Below, piece after piece: positions 24,425-33,111 of a stretch of DNA of 64,000 bases. Position 1 is the first letter of the stretch. Each line of letters begins with the position of its first letter. A program made the translations under genes and the position numbers. The notes beneath the pieces were generated by a model. That model made no database searches. It was not told the DNA's origin and saw only the letters and a list, made by a program, of their open reading frames with translations. Source of the stretch: Chitinophaga deserti (GTDB taxonomy: Bacteria > Bacteroidota > Bacteroidia > Chitinophagales > Chitinophagaceae); assembly GCF_003149455.1 (NCBI RefSeq), contig NZ_QFFK01000001.1, positions 924,328-988,327 on the forward strand. The letters are read 5' to 3'.

Positions 24425-24643
24425 TTATTCTGCCACCCGCTGGCTCCTATACCAACGTACTCCCAGGAATATGCCCAGCGCCAACGGTGCTGCGGCCAGC
24501 ATCAGGATACCATTGTTAAGGCCTTTGGCCGGTCCTTCACCTAATTGCTGCGCGGTTTTCGTGCAGAGGGAGCATTGCGCCAGTAACTGGCTTCCGGGTA
24601 GCAGCAACGCTGCGGTCATCAACAGGTAGAATAACTTTTTCAC
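24425..24643 (-). CDS. Small CxxC single-helix membrane protein
   Basis: A 72-residue protein with a signal peptide (1-22, ending LLAQ), a CSLC motif right after it (residues 24-27), and one membrane helix (about 45-63) with a short basic tail. I do not know a characterised homologue. Its place as the last gene of the oxidase block, 51 bp after the DUF420 gene and on the same strand, suggests a part in copper handling or oxidase assembly, which is inference only. Confidence 0.7.
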   Translation of the reverse strand: MKKLFYLLMTAALLLPGSQLLAQCSLCTKTAQQLGEGPAKGLNNGILMLAAAPLALGIFLGVRWYRSQRVAE

Positions 24644-24694
24644 GTTCCGAAATTAGGCAATTTTTAAGCGCCCGGGCCTGATTTACGTCAGGCC

Positions 24695-25267
24695 TCAGGC
24701 ATAATATGGCTGTATCATCATGTACACGATCACCCCGGTAATGGCTACATAGAACCAAATCGGCCAGGTTATCCGTGCTATGCGGCGGTGCTTAGCATCA
24801 TCGTTCTGGAATGCCCGCAGGAGTGTGAAAAGCACCATAGGCACAATGACAATGGCCAATAGGATATGCGTGAGCAGCAGGAAGTAGTAAAAATACCGGA
24901 TACCTCCCACCGTGGATATTTCCGCTGCATCTACCAGGCCGTCGTGATTCATATCCCCGAACTTCGTGGAATCAGTGAGGAAGTGATAGGTTACGTAAGA
25001 AAGCAGGAAAATCACAGAGAGGCCCACCGCAGTGAGATTCGCCCATTTATGGGCCTGTTTCTTACCATTCTTGATAAAATACAGGCTCGCCAGCAGCAGC
25101 ACAGCCGTAGCGGAATTGAGCACCGCATGGAAGAAAGGCATCACCTTCACATCGAACCCGGCTTCTATATCGGGCTTGGGAATTACGAATAACACTGCCA
25201 CCACTACAGGGATGGCGATGGATATAATCGTGATGATCGCATTCAGATTCTTATTCTTCAGATTCAT
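24695..25267 (-). CDS. DUF420 membrane protein, CtaM-like oxidase assembly factor
   Basis: A 190-residue integral membrane protein with about five helices and conserved histidines in helical segments (HAVLNSATAVLL, KKQAHKWANLTAV, HILLAIVIVPMVLF, KHRRIARITWPIWFYVAITGVIVY). DUF420 proteins (YozB/CtaM of Firmicutes) are needed for aa3-type oxidase maturation. The ATG at 25267 is preferred to a GTG at 25273. It lies 9 bp after the SCO gene in the respiratory block. Confidence 0.85.
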   Translation of the reverse strand: MNLKNKNLNAIITIISIAIPVVVAVLFVIPKPDIEAGFDVKVMPFFHAVLNSATAVLLLASLYFIKNGKKQAHKWANLTAVGLSVIFLLSYVTYHFLTDSTKFGDMNHDGLVDAAEISTVGGIRYFYYFLLLTHILLAIVIVPMVLFTLLRAFQNDDAKHRRIARITWPIWFYVAITGVIVYMMIQPYYA

Positions 25268-25276
25268 GTTCACTTG

Positions 25277-25993
25277 TTATTTATCGCCCCCGGAAAAGAG
25301 GCGCTTGAGCAGTCCGGGCTTTTTCTTGTTCTTGGCAATGTGCAAAATGGCAATGTCGTTCACCATACGGGCTACATCACTGGTATCCATGCCATTGTAA
25401 TAACCGCGGATAAAGCGGTCTTTATCAATCAGCACAAATTTCTCCGTGTGTATGAAATCATCGGGTCCGCCATCACCTTCGAGCGCATTCACGAAGAATT
25501 CGTGACGGGCCAGGTCGTAGATCTTCTTCTTATCACCGGTGAGCAGCCACCAGTTACGGGGATCGATACCTTTACTGTCTGCATAATGTTTGATAACAGG
25601 CACGGAATCACGTACGGGATCTACCGAGAGAGAGAGTATCTGGATGAGGGTATCGTTCTTTGTGTAAGTGTCCTGTACCTTTTTCAGGTTTTTGATGAGG
25701 GTAGGGCAAATGGTGGGGCAGCTCGTAAAGAAGTAATTCACGACGAGGATCTTGCCTTCCATCTGGCTGAGGCTCACCTGCTCTCCGAGCTGGTTGGTGA
25801 GAGTGAAATCCTTTACCTGGTGGAAAACGGTATCGTAGGACGTTTTTCCATCTTTCACGATCGTGTCTACTCTTTCTGCTATGAGAAACGGCGGTATAGA
25901 CACGACATTCTTGCCGTAATGGTCCACAATCAGGTACCCTGCGAGGGGAACGAGAATGGCCAGTGCAACGCCGAGTAATGCTTTCCTGTTGAT
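25277..25993 (-). CDS. SCO family copper chaperone with a non-canonical start
   Basis: A thioredoxin-fold copper-binding protein that matures the CuA site of cytochrome oxidase. The copper ligands are CPTIC (C92 and C96 in the numbering used here) and the late histidine in DDFIHTEKF. The first ATG/GTG/TTG in frame is a GTG at 25927, which would remove the membrane anchor. Yet the frame stays open upstream and encodes NRKALLGVALAILVPLAGYL, a clear anchor. I propose translation from the ATC at 25991-25993 (238 residues). The start is uncertain; a sequence error at that codon is possible. Confidence 0.8.
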   Translation of the reverse strand: MNRKALLGVALAILVPLAGYLIVDHYGKNVVSIPPFLIAERVDTIVKDGKTSYDTVFHQVKDFTLTNQLGEQVSLSQMEGKILVVNYFFTSCPTICPTLIKNLKKVQDTYTKNDTLIQILSLSVDPVRDSVPVIKHYADSKGIDPRNWWLLTGDKKKIYDLARHEFFVNALEGDGGPDDFIHTEKFVLIDKDRFIRGYYNGMDTSDVARMVNDIAILHIAKNKKKPGLLKRLFSGGDK

Positions 25994-26021
25994 AACCGTA
26001 AGTTTTAGACGTTTATAAAAG

Positions 26022-26078
26022 CGAAAAATGTAAAAATGAGTGCTATCGGTTGTGACGGCATCACTTTTACATTTTTCG
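26022..26078. other. Long inverted repeat between the subunit IV and SCO genes
   Basis: A perfect 14-bp inverted repeat, CGAAAAATGTAAAA (26022-26035) with TTTTACATTTTTCG (26065-26078), spaced by 29 bp. On the transcribed minus strand it would fold 29 nt before the SCO start and is followed by CTTTTAT, so it could be a leaky terminator or processing site inside the operon. Confidence 0.6.
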
Positions 26079-26103
26079 GAATATCGTGTTTACGACCGGG
26101 TGC

Positions 26104-26496
26104 TTAGTGATGATTGCCACCACCATGCGCGGGCGCCACTTTCTCTGCAGGGAGCGGAGCGCTGGGGGAGTTTCTGCGCATGTGTTTCCAGCTGTCGCCG
26201 TCTGCGAGGAAGGCGATGATGAACCAGATGAACAGCAGCAGCGGCATCATGATCGTCCAGATCAGGTTTTTAATTTCATGGCCGAGGTGCATGAATTCGG
26301 CAACGATATAAAAAGCCTTCACAATGGTGAGACCAATGAAGATGGAGTTCAGCAACAGTTTGCCGGGGAATCCGGAATACAGGTGCAGGAAAGCCAGTCC
26401 TACTTCCACCATGGTAACGATCAGGAGGATCCAGAATGTTTTCCAGATGCTCTTGATGGATGCCTGCCTATCGGATGCGTTTTGAGTTTGCGCCAT
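26104..26496 (-). CDS. Cytochrome c oxidase subunit IV family protein
   Basis: A 130-residue membrane protein with three predicted helices (about 20-40, 48-70 and 82-102) and a His-ended tail (GGGNHH). It is the small subunit IV of bacterial caa3-type oxidases. Landmarks are TIVKAFYIVAEFMHLGHEIK. The ATG at 26496 is preferred to the upstream TTG at 26502. It follows the two subunit III genes and precedes SCO on the same strand. Confidence 0.85.
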   Translation of the reverse strand: MAQTQNASDRQASIKSIWKTFWILLIVTMVEVGLAFLHLYSGFPGKLLLNSIFIGLTIVKAFYIVAEFMHLGHEIKNLIWTIMMPLLLFIWFIIAFLADGDSWKHMRRNSPSAPLPAEKVAPAHGGGNHH

Positions 26497-26554
26497 GATC
26501 AAAAATAACTTTTCTCTTTATTAAAATACGTTCAGTCAAAAATCGGGGAGCTTC

Positions 26555-27232
26555 TTACAGCAGGTAGAAGCAGGTGAATACGAATACCCAAACCAAGTCT
26601 ACAAAGTGCCAGTAGAGGCCTACCTTTTCTACCATTTCGTAGTGGCCGCGGTGTTCGTAGGTACCTTTCAGCACGTTGATGAGAACGATGATGTTCAGTA
26701 CAACGCCGGAAGTTACGTGAAGCCCGTGGAAGCCGGTGATGGTAAAGAAGAAGTCAACGAAGTTGGTAGAGATGGCAGCCGTTCCGTCAGCATTCGGGAA
26801 GGGGTTGCGGCCCCACCAGGCGCCTACTTCATGTAAGTGCGTCCATTCCCATGCCTGACAGCCGAGGAACATGATACCACCTACGATAGTGAGGGAAAGC
26901 CATTTCACAACCGCTTTTTTATCCATGTAGTGACCGGCGTTTACTGCCAGTACCATGGTTACGGATGACATGATCAGGATGAAGGTCATCAAGCTCACGA
27001 ACACCAGCGGGAGATTTGCATGCCCCATGAAAGGGAATGAATGGAATACGACGTTGGGGTCAGGCCAGCCTTCTGCCATGAAACGTTGCGTGCCGTAAGA
27101 AATCAGCAATGCGCCGAACGTGAAAGCATCGGAGATGAGGAAATACCACATCATCAACTTACCATAGCTCACGTTGAAGGGGGAATGCCCTCCGGTCCAC
27201 CATTTTTTCTTCGCTGTTACTGCGTTATCCAT
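26555..27232 (-). CDS. Cytochrome c oxidase subunit III (second copy)
   Basis: A 225-residue membrane protein of the CoxC/CtaE family with five to seven helices. Family landmarks are WEWTHLHEVGAWWGRN, FTITGFHGLHVTSGVVL and the end YWHFVDLVWVFVFTCFYLL. It is longer than its neighbour at 27286, and the two are clearly paralogous. Subunit III stabilises the oxidase and may guide oxygen and protons. Paired subunit III genes are a regular feature of this Bacteroidota operon. Confidence 0.93.
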   Translation of the reverse strand: MDNAVTAKKKWWTGGHSPFNVSYGKLMMWYFLISDAFTFGALLISYGTQRFMAEGWPDPNVVFHSFPFMGHANLPLVFVSLMTFILIMSSVTMVLAVNAGHYMDKKAVVKWLSLTIVGGIMFLGCQAWEWTHLHEVGAWWGRNPFPNADGTAAISTNFVDFFFTITGFHGLHVTSGVVLNIIVLINVLKGTYEHRGHYEMVEKVGLYWHFVDLVWVFVFTCFYLL

Positions 27233-27285
27233 TGTACGAATTGTGAATTTTATTGGTTCTAAACAGTATCTTTTTTCTAGTTTTA

Positions 27286-27849
27286 TTATCTGGCCAGGCT
27301 AAAAAATATCAGCAGATAAATCCAGAGGCCGTCCACAAAATGCCAGTAGGTGGATGCTACTTCGATGGGAATGGTACTGTAGGTACGAATGCGGGTACGG
27401 AAAGCCCGTACAAACATCACCATCAATACCGCCACACCGCCCAGTACGTGCAGTACGTGTGCGCCAACGATCACATATATGAACGAAGCGGAAACCGTGC
27501 TGCTCAGGGGTAAGCCGTTGCTTTTAAGATCCGCGAAACCCATGAACTGGCATACCACGAATCCTATTCCCAACAGTGCCGTTAACGTGATCAGCTGTTT
27601 GTAAGCGCTCATGTTGCGCGCTTTGAACTGACGGCCGGCCAGGTAAATGGTAAGGCTGCTCAGCAGGATCAGGACGGTAGACACGTAAAAAATCGTTGGC
27701 AGTTCGAACGCCAGCCAGTTGGCCTGCGAACGTTTTACCACATATGCACTAGTAAACCCGATGAACATCATGGTGATGCTCGCCATGGCAATCCAGAGTG
27801 AATATTTATGCGGGTGCAACTTATTCTTTGGTGCGTTCATTGTCATCAT
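27286..27849 (-). CDS. Cytochrome c oxidase subunit III (first copy)
   Basis: A 187-residue, five-helix member of the subunit III family, ending IEVASTYWHFVDGLWIYLLIFFSLAR. The central VGAHVLHVLGG corresponds to GFHGLHVTSG in the other copy. It lies 4 bp downstream of ctaB, so the two are co-translated. Alternative ATGs at 27846 and 27840 would shorten it slightly. Which of the two copies sits in the oxidase complex, or whether both do, cannot be told from sequence. Confidence 0.9.
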   Translation of the reverse strand: MMTMNAPKNKLHPHKYSLWIAMASITMMFIGFTSAYVVKRSQANWLAFELPTIFYVSTVLILLSSLTIYLAGRQFKARNMSAYKQLITLTALLGIGFVVCQFMGFADLKSNGLPLSSTVSASFIYVIVGAHVLHVLGGVAVLMVMFVRAFRTRIRTYSTIPIEVASTYWHFVDGLWIYLLIFFSLAR

Positions 27850-27853
27850 CTCC

Positions 27854-28759
27854 TCACAGTTTTACTTTATCAAACAAAAAGGCCAGCAATATCACTGCCA
27901 GGTAAATATACGAACCGAACATCAGTTTCCTTGCCGAGGGCACATCTGCCTTGCGGTACAGCTGTATGGCTTTCCAGAGGTACCAGCCGCCGATGAGGAT
28001 GGCCACTATGGCGGAAATGTACCCGGTAAGCCCCAGCAGATACGGCGCTACGCCCGCAGGAATCATCAGTAAGGTATACATCGCAGCCTGGAGGGCGATC
28101 ATTTTGCCGGGCCCCTGTTCGGAAGGCATCAGCCGGAAGCCCGCGCGGGTGTAATCCTTATGCGCTACCCAGGCAATAGCCCAGAAGTGGGGGAACTGCC
28201 AGAGGAACTGGATGGCAAAAAGCGACCAGCCACCGATAGAAAGTGCATTTTCTCCCGCAGCCCATCCGATCAGCATCGGAAAAGCCCCGGGTACAGCACC
28301 CACCAGCACCGCCAGAGAGTTCCACTTCTTCCACGGGGTGTATACGAAACCGTACAGTACCAGCGAAAGAAGGCTCAGCCCTGCGCTCAACCAGTTGAAA
28401 GCAAAACCCATAATCGCTATGCCTGCCACACCGGTGATCACGCAAAGCAACCAGGCTTCGGATACGGAAACCCTTCCGCCGGGCAGCGGCCTTACAGCCG
28501 TGCGCGCCATCAGTTTATCCGTTTCCCGCTCCAGGATCTGGTTGATGATATTAGCGGAGCCCGATACCAGGATACCGCCTGCAAATAATAAAAGAACTTT
28601 AATCAGGTTAAATTCCACGCCAGGCACCAGTAAATAGGCAACCACACAGGAGAACACAACCATGAAGGTCAGTGTAAACTTCATCATCATGAAGTAATCC
28701 TTCACCCTGCTTGCAATGGCGTATGATAAAGACAACTTTATGGAATTTTCTTGCAACAT
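27854..28759 (-). CDS. ctaB: Protoheme IX farnesyltransferase (heme O synthase)
   Basis: A 301-residue UbiA-family membrane prenyltransferase that converts heme B to heme O for the oxidase. The first aspartate-rich motif is visible as NQILERETDKLMARTAVRPLP, and the second region is FLWQFPHFWAIAWVAHKDYTRAG. About nine membrane helices are predicted. I chose the ATG at 28759; an in-frame GTG at 28771 would add four residues. It sits between coxI and the subunit III genes. No heme A synthase gene is present in the window. Confidence 0.93.
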   Translation of the reverse strand: MLQENSIKLSLSYAIASRVKDYFMMMKFTLTFMVVFSCVVAYLLVPGVEFNLIKVLLLFAGGILVSGSANIINQILERETDKLMARTAVRPLPGGRVSVSEAWLLCVITGVAGIAIMGFAFNWLSAGLSLLSLVLYGFVYTPWKKWNSLAVLVGAVPGAFPMLIGWAAGENALSIGGWSLFAIQFLWQFPHFWAIAWVAHKDYTRAGFRLMPSEQGPGKMIALQAAMYTLLMIPAGVAPYLLGLTGYISAIVAILIGGWYLWKAIQLYRKADVPSARKLMFGSYIYLAVILLAFLFDKVKL

Positions 28760-28821
28760 ATTAAACAACACTATTTCTTTCCATCATCCTGTTACGGCAG
28801 GGGTATGCCCTGCCGGCAGCT

Positions 28822-30663
28822 TTAGTGGCCGGATTCGTCGGGCGATACCGGTACTGTTTGCGGGATGAAATCTTTTCCGTCTTTGCTGTAGTCGTAAGCC
28901 CAGCGGTGAACTTCCGGAATCTCACCAGGCCAGTTGCCGTGACCGGGATTGATGGGGGTAGTCCATTCGAGGGTGGTAGCAGCCCACGGGTTAGTTGTGG
29001 TCAGCTTACGGCCTTTGAAAATGCTATAGAAGAAGTTGAATACAAACAGCAGCTGTGTGGCGAACACGATGATTACTACAAAGCTGATGAAAGCGTTCAG
29101 ACCTTCGAACTGGTTAAAGGATGCCCAGTTGCTGTAATCGAAGTAGCGGCGGGGCATACCTGCCATACCCTGGTAGTGCATGGGCCAGAAGATGAGGTAA
29201 GCACCTACCAGTGTGATCCAGAAGTGGATGAAACCGAGCGTCTGGTTCATGTAACGGCCGTACATTTTCGGGAACCAGTGGTAAACACCGGCGAACATAC
29301 CGAAGAATGCGGATACACCCATTACGATGTGGAAGTGCGCGATTACGAAGTAAGTATCGTGCAGGTGAATATCGATAGCGGAGTTACCCAGCCAGATACC
29401 TGTAAGACCACCGGAGATGAATGTGCTCACAAAACCGATAGAGAACAGGGAAGCAGGCGTGAAACGGATATTACCGCGCCAGATAGTCGTAATCCAGTTA
29501 AATACCTTGATAGCAGAGGGTACGGCGATCAGGAGCGTCAGCAAAACGAAGAACGCGCCGAGGAAAGGGTTCAGACCGGTCACGAACATGTGGTGTGCCC
29601 ATACGAGGAACGCCAGTACCGTGATCGCAAACATAGAACCCACCATTGCCAGGTAACCGAAGATGGGCTTACGGGAATTAACCGCCAGGATCTCAGATAC
29701 CATACCCATCGCAGGGAGGATGATGATATATACTTCAGGGTGACCCAGGAACCAGAACAAGTGCTGGTAGAGGATCGCGGAACCACCTTCGTTAGGCAGT
29801 ACTTTACCCTGTACAAAAAGTTCGCTCAGATAGAAGCTGGTGCCACCATGACGGTCGAACAGCAGCAGTACGAAACCGGAGAGCAGTACGGGGAACGAAA
29901 GAACACCCAGCACAGCGGTGAAGAGGAAGCTCCAGATAGTAAGGGGCATCTTCGTCATGCTCATGCCTTTGGTACGCATGTTCAGGATCGTAGAGATATA
30001 GTTAAGGCTACCCAGCAGGGAAGAAACTACGAACAGCGCCATACTGATCAGCCAGAGGTCCATACCGATCTTTGAACCGATAGAGGCATCACCCAGGGCG
30101 CTCAGCGGAGGATAAGACGTCCAGCCACCGGAAGCAGGGCCGGTTTGTACGAACAGGGACGACATCATAACCAGGCTGGCGGTAAAGAAGAACCAGTAGC
30201 TCAGCATGTTCATGAAGGGAGACGCCATGTCGCGTGCACCTACCTGCAGGGGAATCAGCAGGTTGGAGAATGTACCGGAAAGACCGGCAGTTAATACGAA
30301 GAACACGAGGATAGTACCGTGCATGGTAACCAGGGCGTAGTAAGCCTCAGGTGTAATGCGGCCGCCTTCTGCCCAATGGCCCAGGATAGATTCCAGCCAG
30401 GGGAAGGTTGCATCCGGGAAGCCCAGTTGCAGACGGAACAATACAGAAAAGAACGCACCGATAATGGCCCAGATAATACCAGTGATCAGGAATTGCTTCG
30501 CGATCATTTTATGGTCCATGCTGAAAACGTACTTCGAGATGAAGGTTTCCTCATGATGGTGATCATGACCATCATGCCCATGGTGGTCATGCCCTTCATG
30601 CCCATGGTCTTCATGACCGTGATGGTGAAAATCCTGACTGTGCGGTTTTGCTTCGTTACTCAT
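28822..30663 (-). CDS. ctaD: Cytochrome c oxidase subunit I with a His-rich N-terminus
   Basis: A 613-residue, 12-helix core subunit that reduces oxygen to water. Ligands are visible: the heme a histidine in TMHGTILVFF, HPEVY with the His-Tyr crosslink pair, HHMFVTG for CuB, and HDTYFVIAHFHIVMG for the hemes. An unusual feature is the N-terminal stretch at residues 13-37 with 14 histidines among Gly, Asp and Glu, which could bind copper or zinc on the cytoplasmic side. It is part of the act-cox block. Confidence 0.96.
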   Translation of the reverse strand: MSNEAKPHSQDFHHHGHEDHGHEGHDHHGHDGHDHHHEETFISKYVFSMDHKMIAKQFLITGIIWAIIGAFFSVLFRLQLGFPDATFPWLESILGHWAEGGRITPEAYYALVTMHGTILVFFVLTAGLSGTFSNLLIPLQVGARDMASPFMNMLSYWFFFTASLVMMSSLFVQTGPASGGWTSYPPLSALGDASIGSKIGMDLWLISMALFVVSSLLGSLNYISTILNMRTKGMSMTKMPLTIWSFLFTAVLGVLSFPVLLSGFVLLLFDRHGGTSFYLSELFVQGKVLPNEGGSAILYQHLFWFLGHPEVYIIILPAMGMVSEILAVNSRKPIFGYLAMVGSMFAITVLAFLVWAHHMFVTGLNPFLGAFFVLLTLLIAVPSAIKVFNWITTIWRGNIRFTPASLFSIGFVSTFISGGLTGIWLGNSAIDIHLHDTYFVIAHFHIVMGVSAFFGMFAGVYHWFPKMYGRYMNQTLGFIHFWITLVGAYLIFWPMHYQGMAGMPRRYFDYSNWASFNQFEGLNAFISFVVIIVFATQLLFVFNFFYSIFKGRKLTTTNPWAATTLEWTTPINPGHGNWPGEIPEVHRWAYDYSKDGKDFIPQTVPVSPDESGH

Positions 30664-30762
30664 AATAAGTTCTGTTTATGATCAGCCGGAAAACGGGGCG
30701 GGTCTGCCAGCTATTTCTTTAATTTTTTTCGCTCCTAATTTCTCTTCTCTAAGGATGAGTTA

Positions 30763-31806
30763 CTATTTCGTAAGGGCCGCTACGGCTTTAGTGGAATCAG
30801 CGGGTACCGCGGGTGCTACCGGAGCAGCCTCAGGTGCGGGATGCGCCTGGGAGTACTGGGTCACCTGTGTCGCTAACCATTTGTCGTATTCTTCCTGTGT
30901 TTCCACAATGATGTTCGCCTTCATGGAATAGTGACCGTTACCGCACATCTGATCGCAGGCCAGTTCGTATACGAAGTCTGGGTTGCCGGTGCGTTTACGG
31001 TATTCTGCGGTAGTGATGGTGGGAGTAAACCACAGGGTAGTGGGGATACCGGGCACAGCGTCCATTTTCAGACGGAAGTGCGGCAGGCCCACATCATGCA
31101 CCACATCACGGGATCCGATGATCAGCTTAACCGGTTTGCCTACTACTACGTGCAGGTCCGGAGCAATCACGTCGTCGTGGTTCAGGCTGTCTGCCCAGTC
31201 CTGGCCCACAGGGTTATTGGAGTCGTTGGTCAGTTTAAAGTTGCGGCGGCCGAGCTGACCGTCTTTACCGGGGTAACGAACAATCCAGTTAAACTGTTTG
31301 CCGGTTACTTCCACAATCATGGACTCTTTCGGAGCATCGGAAGTCATACGCAGCCAGTGGCGGATACCAAAGGCAACCAGTACGGTGAGTACGATGGCCG
31401 GAATAACGGTCCAGATTACTTCCAGTTTGTTGTTATGCGGATAAAAGAATGCTTTACGGCCGTCTTTCTCCTGGTATTTCCAGGCGAATACGAAAAGTGC
31501 GATCTGCGTCAGCACGAAAACGATCATGGTGATGATGAAGGTTACCTTGATCAGTCCATCCACTCCTACGCCATGATCTGATGCAGGCTCTCCCAGCATC
31601 GAATCATCCAACATATCGTGGCAGTACCACACGCCGATCAGTCCCAGCACCAGGAACACGATCATCAGGAAACCGTTAATACGGTTGGACTGCTCGCGCG
31701 CTTTCTTTTCCCCTTTGAGAATGGACACATACTCGCTTGCCTTCGCAATCTGGAAGATTACGACGAATATGAGAACAACTACTATAACTGCTAAATATCC
31801 TGACAT
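30763..31806 (-). CDS. Cytochrome c oxidase subunit II
   Basis: A 347-residue CuA subunit. CuA ligands are H237 (VVHDVGLPHF), then C284, C288, H292 and M295 in CDQMCGNGHYSM. The N-terminal part has four hydrophobic segments (about 4-20, 45-62, 86-108, 130-147), two more than classical subunit II. It ends with an Ala/Pro-rich tail and has no fused cytochrome c domain, so electrons should come from ActA/ActE hemes or a soluble cytochrome. It lies directly after actF. Confidence 0.94.
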   Translation of the reverse strand: MSGYLAVIVVVLIFVVIFQIAKASEYVSILKGEKKAREQSNRINGFLMIVFLVLGLIGVWYCHDMLDDSMLGEPASDHGVGVDGLIKVTFIITMIVFVLTQIALFVFAWKYQEKDGRKAFFYPHNNKLEVIWTVIPAIVLTVLVAFGIRHWLRMTSDAPKESMIVEVTGKQFNWIVRYPGKDGQLGRRNFKLTNDSNNPVGQDWADSLNHDDVIAPDLHVVVGKPVKLIIGSRDVVHDVGLPHFRLKMDAVPGIPTTLWFTPTITTAEYRKRTGNPDFVYELACDQMCGNGHYSMKANIIVETQEEYDKWLATQVTQYSQAHPAPEAAPVAPAVPADSTKAVAALTK

Positions 31807-31865
31807 TGCTATTGAATAAAAATTAAGTTATCTAATGCTAAACGTTGTTTGTCTTCGCCCCCGCA

Positions 31866-33065
31866 TCAGGTGTGGTGGATGATACTTTCTTTCAGGTACG
31901 GATGGTTCTTTGCTGTCAGCGGCGCTTTAGCGAGCTGTTGTGCGGTCAGATAAATGATCAGACCAACGAAACCAAGACCGAGACCCAGTTCATACCAGGG
32001 GAAGTACAGATGTTTCACGGTAGCGGGCATTACCATCTGGAAGAAGTCGAGCCAGTGTCCGAAGATGATGAGGCCACCCATGAAAGCAACCAGCGTATAG
32101 TTACGTTTGGAATTACGTTTCATCAGAATCAGCAGCGGGCAGATGAAGTTGATGATGAGGTTCAGGAAGAATACGGGCCTGAACTCACCCCATACGCGCG
32201 GCTTGTAGTAAATAGTTTCTTCGGGCATGTTTGCGTACCAAATCAGCATGTACTGGGAGAACCAGAGGTAAGTCCAGAATACGCTGAATGCAAACATGAA
32301 TTTGCCCAGATCGTGGAGGTGCTCTTCGTTCACCATTTCGAGATAACCTTTGCTTTTCAGGTAAATCACGAAAAGGGCGATGAGGGAGAGACCGGAAACC
32401 CAGGTGCTGGCGAAAGTGTACCAGCTGTACATGGTGGAGAACCAGTGTGCGTCGATGCTCATGAGCCAGATCCACGGTGTGGTGGAACCCATGCTCAGTG
32501 CGTAAACAACGGCAAACAGTCCGCACCATACAGTTCCTTTCCAGATAAGCGCTTTACGGCTTTCATGGTCGAGGAGCATTTTATCTTCTGCAAGAGACAT
32601 TCTGCGCAATTTAATTGTGAGAATGCTCCAGAGTGCGAGTGTGATCACCGTCATGGTGGAAATGAAACCGGCATTGAGGAATGGAGATTTGAACTCCAGG
32701 ATGCGGTCTCCTTCGGGGTGGAGCCAGTGGTAAATATGGCCTTTGTTACCGAAGATAAGGAAGCCCAGTACTACCAGCACGATAACGCTCAGCACAGGCA
32801 CTGTCATTGAGATGGCTTCAGGCACGCGGCGGAAAGCCATCTGCCAGCCACCATGAGCCAGTGTGGTTACACAGATGAAAAAGGTGCTGGCCAACACTAC
32901 CATCAGGAAGAAGGTGCTGTTTTGCAGCAGCCCTGCCCAGAAACGGGTGGGGCCATGTTCGCCGCCTAGTGCAAATATTCCGATCAACAAAGTCAGCAAG
33001 CCGATGCCCACAAGCACGAAGCTGGTCGTTTTTAATCTTGCTGGTACTACAAATTGGTCCTTCAT
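31866..33065 (-). CDS. actF: Alternative complex III subunit ActF
   Basis: A 399-residue integral membrane protein with about ten helices, ending KESIIHHT. It is the second quinone-side subunit of ACIII, related to the ActC/NrfD fold. Landmarks are GPTRFWAGLLQNSTFFL and GHWLDFFQMVMPATVKH, the second with conserved His/Asp that may take part in proton movement. It is the last act gene before coxII, spaced 59 bp from it. The name follows the conserved gene order actABCDEF. Confidence 0.92.
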   Translation of the reverse strand: MKDQFVVPARLKTTSFVLVGIGLLTLLIGIFALGGEHGPTRFWAGLLQNSTFFLMVVLASTFFICVTTLAHGGWQMAFRRVPEAISMTVPVLSVIVLVVLGFLIFGNKGHIYHWLHPEGDRILEFKSPFLNAGFISTMTVITLALWSILTIKLRRMSLAEDKMLLDHESRKALIWKGTVWCGLFAVVYALSMGSTTPWIWLMSIDAHWFSTMYSWYTFASTWVSGLSLIALFVIYLKSKGYLEMVNEEHLHDLGKFMFAFSVFWTYLWFSQYMLIWYANMPEETIYYKPRVWGEFRPVFFLNLIINFICPLLILMKRNSKRNYTLVAFMGGLIIFGHWLDFFQMVMPATVKHLYFPWYELGLGLGFVGLIIYLTAQQLAKAPLTAKNHPYLKESIIHHT

Positions 33066-33111
33066 TACTGTTGTATATTAAAATACGAAGTTGAAATGCG
33101 TTTTAATCTAA

